Shown: one piece after another, positions 25,371-33,064 of the stretch
Layout: each line of letters opens with the position of its first letter
Position numbering within the stretch: position 1 is the stretch's first letter
Assembly: GCF_023161965.1 (NCBI RefSeq)
Contig: NZ_JALNTY010000001.1
Coordinates: 912,501 to 976,500 of the forward strand
Origin: Anaerosoma tenue
GTDB lineage: Bacteria; Actinomycetota; Coriobacteriia; Anaerosomatales; Anaerosomataceae
Length of the DNA stretch: 64,000 nt
Direction of reading: 5' to 3'
Translations under genes and position numbers: made by a program
The notes under the pieces: generated by a model
What the model saw: only the letters and a program-made list of their open reading frames with translations
The model's database searches: none
What the model was told of the DNA's origin: nothing

Positions 25371-26989
25371 TCTTCGAGACTCCGCTGGAAGTCCATCGGA
25401 CGCACGAGCTTCTCGATGAAGGCAATCTCGTCTTCAGAGATGCTGTATTTCTCGTAGAGATCCTTGTCAGTCCACACCCTCGTCCATTCCTGAGTCGGCA
25501 CGAAGGTGTAGACCTTGCGGCTCGTGTGCTGAGAGGGCTTATGCAGGAGTACGAGGAGGCGGGTCAGTCGGCACGTGAGATACGACAGGGCACTTTCGGC
25601 CTCTGCCCGAGTATCGAACGGCCCAATGCAGAGGTAGGTCTCCGAAGACACGGTGCCAGGCTCTCCGACGAATGGAGTGCTTAGCACCCTGTGCGGATAG
25701 GTATCCCTGTTGCCGGTCCCGGGCGCAGCGGCGCCGACATAGACCTTCCACTTGTCAATCAAGTTAGTACCCGCGGTGATCGAGGATCGGTCGGCATACC
25801 CGATTCCACCGTTCTGATGAACGAGAAGGTCGTCGGGTGACTTGGTTGACTTGCCCTGAAAGAACGTGCGGAGTCCGAAGGGCTTGCTCGAGCTGACCAG
25901 CTGGTCAAAGCGCTTGCCCTCGGGAAGGGATATCGAATCTGATTGTCCGCTCTCCGCCGCGACAACCTTCTTGAGGATGGAGAGCCCCTCGTTGAAGCGG
26001 ATGAACACATCCGCGCCGGGCTCGAGCAGCGCACGAGTGCTGGTAGAGACCGGCCAGTCCTTGAAGTGCGTGGAAACGGTACAGGGTCCGGGGTTGTCGC
26101 GGTCCCAGAGGAAGTAACACACGCCGCCCTTGAGCCCGACGCCCGGAAAGACATCCGACGCACTGAGGTGATCGTCGATGGACCGCAGGCGATTATCGGA
26201 GAGCATCGATTCCCTGAACTCATCGAGGCCCTTGCCACCGGCGAACCAACGCGCGGGTATGACCATGGACAGATACCGCGGCTCAAGCGCCTTCGCTTGG
26301 TCAACGAACAGCTGATAGATCGGTGCTGCGCTGGTGCCGTAGCCACCGTCATCCAGCTGGTACGGCGGGTTGCCGATAATCACATCGAACTGCATGTCTC
26401 CTCCAAAGAGTTCGGCCACCCGGGCCTTCGTGTCGTCGGCGTGGATAAGCGCATAGGCATGAGTCTCAAGCTGATCGCCTCGCGCCAGAGTCTTCTTACT
26501 GGCGCCGCAGTATCGACAGCGGCCGTCGACCCAGGTGTGCTCGGTGCGCTCGAACCAGATGTTGCCGTGGTCGCTCGAGAACGACGTGACGACGGAGTGC
26601 TCGCCCTGGGCGTGCTTCGAGCAGTACAAGCTCCTGCGCGCAAGCAGGCTGGTGAGCTGCGTGATCCCGATCCCGAACACCTGCTTGGTCAGGATGTGGT
26701 CGACGCGCTCCTGAAGGTCGGGAATCTGGTCGGCAAGACCCCTATTGAGGCGGCTTGTGATCTCACGGAGGAAGACCCCGGATTTCGTGACCGGGTCAAG
26801 GAACCTGACCGACGGGTCCGACCAGATGTCTGCCCCGTTGTTGTCGGCCATCCATGCATTGGCGAGAGTGTCGAGCATCCTGTTAGCGAGCTCGGGAGGA
26901 GTGAAGACCTCATCATTCGAGAGGTTCGCAATGCACGTAAGCACATCGGGATTGCGACCGCGGAGTGAGAGGTTCGCCTGACCGTTCAT
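25367..26989 (-). CDS. Eco57I-type adenine DNA methyltransferase (modification/specificity subunit)
   Basis: A 540-residue methyltransferase. Motif X/helix DEVFTPPELANRMLDTL opens the fold; motif I reads FLDPVTKSGVFLREI, a form with Lys in the glycine loop; the catalytic motif IV is NPPY in FDVIIGNPPYQLDDGG. An insert with CRYCGASKK plus an upstream cysteine may bind zinc. The C-terminal 250 residues probably act as the target-recognition region. It should methylate adenine N6 in its site and protect self DNA. It overlaps both neighbours by four bases (ATGA junctions at 26986 and 25367), so it is translated in step with the small methyltransferase and the helicase. Confidence 0.87.
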   Translation of the reverse strand: MNGQANLSLRGRNPDVLTCIANLSNDEVFTPPELANRMLDTLANAWMADNNGADIWSDPSVRFLDPVTKSGVFLREITSRLNRGLADQIPDLQERVDHILTKQVFGIGITQLTSLLARRSLYCSKHAQGEHSVVTSFSSDHGNIWFERTEHTWVDGRCRYCGASKKTLARGDQLETHAYALIHADDTKARVAELFGGDMQFDVIIGNPPYQLDDGGYGTSAAPIYQLFVDQAKALEPRYLSMVIPARWFAGGKGLDEFRESMLSDNRLRSIDDHLSASDVFPGVGLKGGVCYFLWDRDNPGPCTVSTHFKDWPVSTSTRALLEPGADVFIRFNEGLSILKKVVAAESGQSDSISLPEGKRFDQLVSSSKPFGLRTFFQGKSTKSPDDLLVHQNGGIGYADRSSITAGTNLIDKWKVYVGAAAPGTGNRDTYPHRVLSTPFVGEPGTVSSETYLCIGPFDTRAEAESALSYLTCRLTRLLVLLHKPSQHTSRKVYTFVPTQEWTRVWTDKDLYEKYSISEDEIAFIEKLVRPMDFQRSLEE

Positions 26990-27642
26990 TCCGCCCTCCC
27001 AAACGTATCGCTGGTGCCCACCTCGGCCAGCTCACGCACCGTCATTGGTGGGTAGGTCTTGGTCGGCGTGAGGATCTCGTGCTTCTCGAGCTGAGAGAAG
27101 AGCGACCCCTCAGCGTGGAGCGCAGCCATCTGGGTGAGGGCGTCTAGCCGGAAGTCACGCCGCTGGAACCTACCTTTGCCCAGGTAGCCCCACTCCGCGA
27201 AGGTAATGGCCTGGTCGTCGCTGGTGCGCATCGTGAGCGCGTTGCCACGAACCAGGTTCAGCGAGAGCACGTAGGAGGCGGCGCGGTGCAGGTCTTCCGA
27301 TTCTTCGAGCCGCAGGTAATCGGACAGGACCTCGAGCATGTTCGCGCGACATTCGGCGACGTTGTCTTCGAGAAGCTCGATGCCGTAGCAACACATCAGG
27401 GCGAGTAGGGTGAAGTGGCGCTTGTCGAAGTCGGACTTCTCGAACTTCAGCTCCACGGCGGCGAGCTTGCGCTGTAGAATCCGGACGAGGAAGTTGCCAC
27501 TCCCGCACGCTGGCTCCAAGAAGCGCGAGTCGATCCGCTCAGTCTCGCCTTGCACGAGATCGAGCATCGCATCGACCAGCCACGCGGGCGTGAAGACCTC
27601 CCCGTGGTCGACGACGCGCTGTTGTGACTTGATCAGGCTCAT
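26986..27642 (-). CDS. Small DNA methyltransferase-like protein lacking the NPPY motif
   Basis: A 218-residue protein with the first half of an N6-adenine methyltransferase fold: HGEVFTPAWLVDAMLDLV, then a textbook SAM-binding motif I, FLEPACGSGNFLVRIL, and acidic motif II around YGIELLEDNVAECRANM. Where NPPY should follow, the chain reads LVRGNALTMRTSDDQAITFA and ends 70 residues later. It can probably bind SAM but not catalyse alone. It is the first gene of the operon and overlaps the second methyltransferase by four bases, so the two may work as a heterodimer. No good ribosome site precedes ATG 27642. Confidence 0.75.
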   Translation of the reverse strand: MSLIKSQQRVVDHGEVFTPAWLVDAMLDLVQGETERIDSRFLEPACGSGNFLVRILQRKLAAVELKFEKSDFDKRHFTLLALMCCYGIELLEDNVAECRANMLEVLSDYLRLEESEDLHRAASYVLSLNLVRGNALTMRTSDDQAITFAEWGYLGKGRFQRRDFRLDALTQMAALHAEGSLFSQLEKHEILTPTKTYPPMTVRELAEVGTSDTFGRAE

Positions 27643-27851
27643 GCGACGCGGACAATCCGTCGTGGATCACACGGGCCGTGCGCGAATATGCTGTGTGAAC
27701 GCTCAGCCATGGACTGCGCTCCCAGTACGCTGCTGATGTGCCTGGGGAAGTTAGATAGCCTCGCCACCCCGATTGAGTCTACCTCATGCCGGAGTTGGTG
27801 ATGGCCAAGGCGGCCATGGCAAACATCATAAGTCTTCGTACTGGCGGAAGC

Positions 27852-28349
27852 TCAAGCGACAATCGAGACCGCCTCTTCGCCCGCCTTGAGAATGCCACGA
27901 GCCCAGGCAGGCAGAAGATCCAGGCCTTCGCGCAGACTTCCGAGCACCGTTCGACCAGCACCCAGCATGTCACCCGCGGTTGCTGTCTTGTGAATCCACT
28001 GGCCCTTGACTGGAGGCGCGACACGCCTCGCGTCTTGCACTTCATGGAGTGGGTCTCGGTCGGTGACTTCCATGTAGCTGTCGCCGAAAGCTGCAATTTC
28101 GAGCCGGAGCAGCCGCTTGAAGGCGTCCTCAACACCGGTCTCCGCATCGTTAGCCGTGAGAGCCTTGTCCAGTTCGCGGATGAATGCGTCCTGGCGCAGG
28201 GCACCACACGCTTCATCGATGAACTGCCGGTAAGCGTTCAGATTCGGCTTCCCGGGGCGCCTAAGGCGGACCTCGAGAAGCGCCTTCAGCGTCGCGACAA
28301 ACAGCAGCCACTCGCGAGATCCGTTAGGTTCCTGCACTTGTGCCTCCAT
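27852..28349 (-). CDS. Hypothetical protein (165 aa)
   Basis: I do not recognise this protein. It is mixed helical: FVATLKALLEVRLRR, then NAYRQFIDEACGALRQDAFI and a C-terminal helix after DLLPAWARGILKAGEEAVS. There is no signal peptide, membrane span or catalytic motif. The reading frame is open with codon use like its neighbours. It lies 209 bases upstream of the methyltransferase operon, same strand, and could be co-transcribed with it or be an independent accessory gene. ATG 28349 has no clear ribosome site. Confidence 0.5.
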   Translation of the reverse strand: MEAQVQEPNGSREWLLFVATLKALLEVRLRRPGKPNLNAYRQFIDEACGALRQDAFIRELDKALTANDAETGVEDAFKRLLRLEIAAFGDSYMEVTDRDPLHEVQDARRVAPPVKGQWIHKTATAGDMLGAGRTVLGSLREGLDLLPAWARGILKAGEEAVSIVA

Positions 28350-28543
28350 CCGTATCGACAGAACTCGACAGCAACGACATCCGCCTCACCCTCCGGCTCA
28401 CCGACGGAGTCGCAACTCCGTGCATGGCTCGCTGCCGCGTGACTGTGGAGGCGCTCGCGCTCATCGCGCCTTCTGCTCGCCGCGACCGAGACAGAGAGCG
28501 GAGAATCCCGTGTGAATATCCAACGTGTTTGCGCTTCACCTGA
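28340..28543 (+). CDS. Possible small protein (67 aa), low confidence
   Basis: A GTG-start frame reading DSNDIRLTLRLTDGVATPCM, then RCRVTVEALALIAPS. The pattern of a strand pair followed by C-x-V-x-x-EAL resembles small DUF1488-like proteins, but the match is loose. In favour: a strong terminator-like hairpin with a following T-rich stretch lies 20 bases after its stop, oriented for the plus strand. Against: its start overlaps the start of the minus-strand gene at 28349 and the ribosome site is poor. Confidence 0.25.
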   Translation: MPPSVSTELDSNDIRLTLRLTDGVATPCMARCRVTVEALALIAPSARRDRDRERRIPCEYPTCLRFT

Positions 28544-28562
28544 AGCGCGCCCCTTCGCCCTT

Positions 28563-28598
28563 CCTGCCCGAGTCCACCGGACTCGGGCAGGCTTTCTG
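28563..28598 (+). terminator. Strong intrinsic terminator-like hairpin
   Basis: CCTGCCCGAGTCC and GGACTCGGGCAGG form a perfect 13-base stem around a 3-base loop, followed by CTTTCT on the plus strand. It is preceded by another palindrome, GCGCTTCACCTGAAGCGC (28531-28548). It would end transcription coming from the left, or mark a cassette edge. Confidence 0.55.
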
Positions 28599-28611
28599 GC
28601 GAAAGCGCGGA

Positions 28612-29175
28612 TTACCCACCCGTCCTGTCGTACGGGCTGGCCTCATCGAGCACGGAGTCACGCCATGCTGATAGCTGAGGGACCAAGTCCCCGAAGAGCG
28701 GATAATCCATAGAGGTGAGGATCTGCAGTGCGTTTGTCAGCGGGTAGGAATCCTGAACTCCCAGCGCCACCAAACCATCGTGGGTTCTTTGGGCGCTGCT
28801 ACTGAGCGGTTCGGACCACTCGTCGCAGTGCTTCCACCAGTTGGCGGCATGGTTTGTCAGCCGGGCAATCGTTGCCCCCGTAGGATGACAACGCCCCACA
28901 TCAAGAGAGGCGGTCTTGGAGACCGACATCTCTGAACACACGCCCGTGATGTATCCCTGACACGCTGCGAAACCGAGCCCGATCACGTACTCGATGAGCT
29001 CGGGAATGTCCAACTGGTCTGCGAGGTCGAAGTCACTCTCGACTCGCTTGTAGTGACGGCGGAGTGCTTGATCGACTAGTTGACACGCGTGGTCGAGGAA
29101 CTCCATACCGTAATCGAATGACCAGTCGAGCTTGATGGGGACCAACTCACGGTACCTTCCGATCGGAGTGCCCAA
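28612..29175 (-). CDS. Hypothetical protein, possibly HEPN-like (187 aa)
   Basis: Unrecognised, largely helical protein. Conserved-looking features are LVDQALRRHYKRVESDFDLA, a Gly/Ala helix GLGFAACQGYITGVC, and NHAANWWKHCDEWSEPL, whose aromatic-Lys-His pattern recalls HEPN-type or abortive-infection proteins. The start is unclear: the longest frame begins with TTG at 29175, immediately inside GTTGGGC; the first ATG would drop 23 residues. It lies downstream of the UvrD-type helicase gene by 65 bases on the same strand. Confidence 0.5.
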   Translation of the reverse strand: MGTPIGRYRELVPIKLDWSFDYGMEFLDHACQLVDQALRRHYKRVESDFDLADQLDIPELIEYVIGLGFAACQGYITGVCSEMSVSKTASLDVGRCHPTGATIARLTNHAANWWKHCDEWSEPLSSSAQRTHDGLVALGVQDSYPLTNALQILTSMDYPLFGDLVPQLSAWRDSVLDEASPYDRTGG

Positions 29176-29240
29176 CGTCTGACCGATAACCTGCGAGCGA
29201 GGCGCGTCCGCTCGACCCCCGGGCTAGGACGACACCGTGA

Positions 29241-30896
29241 TCACTCACCGTCGCCGTCGTCCGACCAGTAGTCCTTGTTCACAACTACATCCTCGAGTCT
29301 CTCACTTGCAATCCAAGAGATGAAGCACGAGGGCTTCAGCCATTTGGTGCCGAAGTGTCCCGTGTGAATCAGGTAGCAGCGCTTTCTTGTTCGAGTCAGT
29401 CCGACAATGAACCTGCATATCTCCATGTCCTTCACGGCAGCGGGATCGCCTGGGAGTTCGCCGTCGTGAAGGCCAGCGATGAAGACATGCTGTGCTGAAA
29501 GCCCCTTCGACCCCTCGAAGGACGTGACTCTCACAAGCGGACGCTCGTCCTCATCAGCGGGGTGGCCCTCCACGTCCACGTCGTCTGGCGGCTCGAAAGC
29601 CGCGGCCTCTTCCATGCAGGGCTCGCGGTACTCCGCTGGCAACGTGTCTACGAGGGCCACTGAACCGTCAGCGGTGGCAGCAATGGATGCGCTCCCGAAC
29701 GACGGTTGGTCGCAATGCAGAAGGATTCTCCATCCTAGGCTTGAGCCCGGGTCTTCCTTCAGGATCGCAAGCCCAGCAGCCCGCTGAATCCCGCTCGCAG
29801 GCTCGACCCGCGTCTCGATGCGATAGCCGCTCTCTTGAAGGTGCTCAACAATCTGGTCACGATACGGACGTGCGACTATGACAAGAGCAGCCGGATATCC
29901 AGCGGCAGCTGCGGCTTGCACCTCATCCGGCGGGATTACATCAACGGCTTGAGCGATGAACCGACCAATGTAGTTGACCTTCTTGCTTTGCACCGAAGTT
30001 CGCACATTGGCGATTGTGGGGTACTTGGCGCTGTCCTCGCCCTTCGCCAGCGGAAAGTGTTTGTATGGCTTGTCGATTCTGCCGTCGAGACAATGCTCTT
30101 CGCGAGCTCTGGAGATGATGTCGGCGACTGCATCGACCAGCACTTTCGGACATCGCATGCAGTACGGCAGGGTGAAGACCTCATACTCCCCGGCCTGGCT
30201 CAGTCCTCTGATGTAATCGCAGCTTGCGTCACGGAATTGGCTGTACAGTGCCTGGTCATCGTCACCAGCGACCAGCATGTTGCTGGTCTCCCCAAGAGCA
30301 TCAATGATGGAGGCTTCGAGCCGATTGAAGTCCTGATACTCGTCGATCAGAACCAGATCGTACGAATCTGGCGAGGCGTGACCTAAGGCGTACGCCGCGT
30401 GCACGCGATACACAGAGTCGTCAAAATCCACCGCATCGTAGTAGTCCCCGCGGGCGAGATAGAAGTCGAGGTTGTTCCCCTCAGCCAGAGCGCGCATTTC
30501 TGACACGAACTTGGGCGCCTCCGTCTGGTGGATTATCTCCCAGTCCTCCGAAATCAACGAAGCCAGGTTTGGACAGCATCGTGCGTCTTGGGTCAGCGCA
30601 CCCCTGAGCGAGGGAGTTCGGTGCAAGAGCCCTAGGCAGAAGGAATGCAGCGTATGGGCGTGTGCAAGGTGACCGAGATCTGCCTCCAGGTCGCTCTTCA
30701 GGTTGTTGATGAAGGTGAGGACGATGCGTTTGTCCGGGTCATCGGGTGAGGACTCGAGAATCAACTTGAAGAGCGTCGTCTTCCCGGTTCCAGGGCCGGC
30801 GACGACCAGCTTCTTGGGACTCGGCGACTCCACCACCGCGTCGATTGCGGCCTTGAGTTCCGCTTCCTCTGGAGTGAGTCCGGGCTCGTCCGTCAC
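29241..30896 (-). CDS. UvrD/Rep-like superfamily 1 helicase
   Basis: A 551-residue compact DNA helicase. Motifs in order: Walker A LVVAGPGTGKTT near residue 32, motif Ia VLTFINNLKSD, motif II DLVLIDEYQDF, motif III VAGDDDQALYSQFRDA, motif V TSFEGSKGLSAQHVFIAG and motif VI IVGLTRTRKRCYLIHTG. All look active. Such short UvrD-like proteins are common in defence loci (for example beside OLD nucleases in Gabija), but no OLD nuclease gene is here. GTG 30896 has AGGGGG 8 bases upstream. Neighbours are unknown or abortive-infection-like proteins, supporting a defence role by context. Confidence 0.8.
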   Translation of the reverse strand: MTDEPGLTPEEAELKAAIDAVVESPSPKKLVVAGPGTGKTTLFKLILESSPDDPDKRIVLTFINNLKSDLEADLGHLAHAHTLHSFCLGLLHRTPSLRGALTQDARCCPNLASLISEDWEIIHQTEAPKFVSEMRALAEGNNLDFYLARGDYYDAVDFDDSVYRVHAAYALGHASPDSYDLVLIDEYQDFNRLEASIIDALGETSNMLVAGDDDQALYSQFRDASCDYIRGLSQAGEYEVFTLPYCMRCPKVLVDAVADIISRAREEHCLDGRIDKPYKHFPLAKGEDSAKYPTIANVRTSVQSKKVNYIGRFIAQAVDVIPPDEVQAAAAAGYPAALVIVARPYRDQIVEHLQESGYRIETRVEPASGIQRAAGLAILKEDPGSSLGWRILLHCDQPSFGSASIAATADGSVALVDTLPAEYREPCMEEAAAFEPPDDVDVEGHPADEDERPLVRVTSFEGSKGLSAQHVFIAGLHDGELPGDPAAVKDMEICRFIVGLTRTRKRCYLIHTGHFGTKWLKPSCFISWIASERLEDVVVNKDYWSDDGDGE

Positions 30897-30915
30897 CGGG
30901 CATCCCCCTGTGCTT

Positions 30916-31003
30916 GTCCTAAAGTCACGGCGCTTCAGCTGTGCGCCACTGACTTCCCTTCACAGCTTACCGGTTGTGCCGTCGGCTGAAGCGCTTGTTA
31001 GGC
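30916..31003 (-). repeat. attC-like inverted repeat after the Abi_C-type gene
   Basis: Read on the minus strand, GCCTAAC begins 8 bases after the stop of the upstream gene, followed by AAGCGCTTCAGC; about 45 bases later the inverse arm GCTGAAGCGC appears, then a degenerate TTTAGGA. GCCTAAC fits the integron attC core RYYYAAC, the arms are a perfect 10-base match, and the 88-base size is typical. The distal core does not fit GTTRRRY well. No integrase gene is in the window, so this may be a relic or a look-alike. Confidence 0.35.
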
Positions 31004-31011
31004 AGGCAAAT

Positions 31012-31818
31012 TCAGAAGGGGATTCGGTCGTCCCAGTCCAACGCATGGCCAATCTCGCGATCAACTCGACTCTCAACCGAGCCCAAGAACCAGACGACCG
31101 ACGAGACATGCGAGAACACCAGCACACTCTCATCGTGGTCCATCAAGTCGTTGTCGTGCGCCAAACTACGCTCGTTGCGAGCGCTATTGAGATCCTCGAG
31201 GATTGAGATCGTCGACCGCAGTATCCGAAGCGTAATCTTTGATTCGATGGGACCCTGTTCACGCACTGCCTTGGAGTACTCGCCCATTAGGCTATGGAGG
31301 GGCTTGTCCCGGGTCACCTCTATGCCCCGACGCGTGCAGAGCCGACGCAAGTACTTGACCATGAAGGTGTGCAGCCGATCTATTGCGGCCTCAGGCTCAT
31401 TACGCTCAATCGCTTCGCGAACGTGCCGTGCCACGGTAACAAATGCCTCGTCTGCACCCACCGGGGCCGCAAGCGCGCTCGTGTCCACCACGGGGCCACA
31501 TCCGCGCAATCGTTCGATGATCGCAAGTGCCTCTCGAGTAGGCGGCTTGAAGCCAACCGTAGGCAAGTATTCCCAGTTCTCCAATAGTGTACCGAGTACA
31601 GTGGCAACGGTGTAGTTGGGCTCAAGCTCCCAGAATGCGCGCATGCGATTGGCCTTCGAGGTCCCCCCGCGAGCGTACTTCGCGTCATAGATGTCTATGT
31701 GCGCGACATCCGCGAAGAAGTCGCCGAAACTGGCGTTGGAGAACTCCAGCACGTAACCGTTGTGCATACCGAGCAGCCGCTCTAGCTTCCGCTGCTCGAT
31801 CGCGCTGAGATCACCCAC
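31012..31818 (-). CDS. Abi_C-like abortive infection protein with HEPN-type motif
   Basis: A 268-residue protein resembling bacterial abortive infection proteins with an Abi_C C-terminal domain. The N-terminal half (FSNASFGDFFADVAHIDIYD, then LLENWEYLPTVG) is the domain commonly preceding it. The C-terminal helices contain LRSTISILEDLNSARNERSL followed by AHDND, giving R-N-x5-H, a HEPN RNase-type signature. If active it would cleave RNA and arrest growth on infection; that is family inference. GTG 31818 follows GGGGAG by 7 bases. A 3' attC-like repeat separates it from the helicase gene. Confidence 0.65.
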   Translation of the reverse strand: MGDLSAIEQRKLERLLGMHNGYVLEFSNASFGDFFADVAHIDIYDAKYARGGTSKANRMRAFWELEPNYTVATVLGTLLENWEYLPTVGFKPPTREALAIIERLRGCGPVVDTSALAAPVGADEAFVTVARHVREAIERNEPEAAIDRLHTFMVKYLRRLCTRRGIEVTRDKPLHSLMGEYSKAVREQGPIESKITLRILRSTISILEDLNSARNERSLAHDNDLMDHDESVLVFSHVSSVVWFLGSVESRVDREIGHALDWDDRIPF

Positions 31819-31931
31819 GGCATACTCCCCGATTTGCTCTGTCGAACGTGTTTCGGCACCACCTGCGGCGCGCCGCTCGATGTCGGCGACTGAAGTCTAC
31901 CGCACGCGCACCTTCGGCGTGGATGCCGGGT

Positions 31932-32615
31932 TTAGGCCGACTTCCGAGTTGCCGCCGCGACCTCGAGGACTTCGATGGCGTGCCGCCGGAAGCCATCAAT
32001 CATCGTTTCGATATCAGCAGGACCCCACGGGCCGAACGTGGTCACTTGGTGCGAGAACTCATCAATGGTCGTCGTCCGACTGAGCGGGTCCGGAGCATCC
32101 TTCGCATTCCTCTCGGGGAAGCCAGAGTGCTTCAGGTGATTGACAAGCGCACATAGATCGCGGCACTCGGGTGAATCCCAGAGATTCTTCACCGCGGTTG
32201 AAACCGCTTGGAGGCTGCTATCCTCCGCCAGCTTGACTACAACATCCGAGGGAAGCTTCTTACTGTCGCGGTCGACACCGAGCTCGAACACTGCGTTCAG
32301 AAGTTGGGCTAGGGCATCGATGCCCGCGTGCAGTGAGCGCAGTGTCGCTTCAGTCAGCCACCAATCGAAGTCCCACCGATGCACACCAGTGAGTGTCTCG
32401 TGCGGTGGAACCCGGGAGACATCAGCCTCGTTGAGTTCCTGCGAGTTGAGCGCGGAGCGAACCCGATACTCAAGCACCTCGCTCTTGAAGGCCGCATCGA
32501 TGGCCCGGACGATGCTCTGCATATCCCGACTCACGTCCAGACCGTCCAAGAGGGTTGGCTGCGTTTCACGCCACCGAAGCAAGTCCGAATGCGCTTTCTG
32601 GAATCGCGGAACCAT
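31932..32615 (-). CDS. Hypothetical helical protein (227 aa)
   Basis: Not recognised. It is rich in helices, with FDWWLTEATLRSLHAGIDAL, then QLLNAVFELGV and CRDLCALVNHLKHSGFPERN, a pattern resembling HEPN-like helical-bundle proteins of unknown function (the NHLKH stretch is typical of such families). There is no signal peptide, transmembrane span or clear catalytic motif. ATG 32615 has GGAGGACC immediately upstream. It is transcribed in the same direction as the Abi_C-like gene, 113 bases away, and forms part of a run of single accessory genes. Confidence 0.5.
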   Translation of the reverse strand: MVPRFQKAHSDLLRWRETQPTLLDGLDVSRDMQSIVRAIDAAFKSEVLEYRVRSALNSQELNEADVSRVPPHETLTGVHRWDFDWWLTEATLRSLHAGIDALAQLLNAVFELGVDRDSKKLPSDVVVKLAEDSSLQAVSTAVKNLWDSPECRDLCALVNHLKHSGFPERNAKDAPDPLSRTTTIDEFSHQVTTFGPWGPADIETMIDGFRRHAIEVLEVAAATRKSA

Positions 32616-32710
32616 GGTCCTCCGCCTCCGGGCATCGTGTGGGAGTACGGCCTGACCCGCACTACTCCACTTCGCATGACACCATACCGCACCACGCTGA
32701 CACCCCGCTG

Positions 32711-33064
32711 CTAGCAGTCCATCTCCATCACAAGCGCAATCGCCGCCAGCACATCGTCCATATCATCAGGACTCAACCCGCCGATGCGCTTGGAGAACCG
32801 CTCTAGAGCGATACCTCGCAGTTGTAGAACGTCGACGCACCCGTCCTTCGTCAGTCCGTTGGCCTTAGTGGGTCGCACCTGCACGAGCCAGGGATGGCTC
32901 GCTCTGCTCGGCGGTCTGCCGGTGATCGGCGCGATGAGTTTGATTGCGAGCACTCCGACATCGTCGGAGCTCAACACCACGACCGGTCGCTTCTTGTTGA
33001 TCTCATCGCCCCGAGTCGGCTCGAGGTCCGCCCACCAGATCTCACCGCGAATAGGGCTATTCAT
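32711..33064 (-). CDS. MazF/PemK-family toxin (endoribonuclease)
   Basis: A 117-residue PemK-like protein: RGEIWWADLEPTRGDEINKK then RPVVVLSSDDVG, and LIAPITGRP, matching the MazF fold with the conserved RGEIW start and the KRPVVV strand that carries catalytic Arg/Thr-type residues. Members cut mRNA at short motifs. Its ATG at 33064 overlaps the end of the upstream gene by 8 bases, so it is coupled to an XRE-ImmA protein rather than to a small MazE-like antitoxin. A conventional antitoxin gene is not visible. Confidence 0.85.
   Translation of the reverse strand: MNSPIRGEIWWADLEPTRGDEINKKRPVVVLSSDDVGVLAIKLIAPITGRPPSRASHPWLVQVRPTKANGLTKDGCVDVLQLRGIALERFSKRIGGLSPDDMDDVLAAIALVMEMDC

Noticed and set aside
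16057-27642. Calling the operon BREX, DISARM or a plain type I system
   Set aside because: There is no PglZ, BrxL, PLD nuclease or HsdS-like subunit; the MORC, PC4 and DUF2357 genes do not fit these systems.
29172-29236. A second attC-like site ending in GTTGGGC before the 187-residue gene
   Set aside because: One core fits, and a short CGAGCG/CGCTCG stem is present, but the opposite core is poor and the arms are too short to call.
29241-31818. Calling the UvrD-type helicase and its neighbour Gabija
   Set aside because: Gabija needs an OLD-family GajA nuclease. The neighbour is an Abi_C-like protein without an ATPase or TOPRIM domain.
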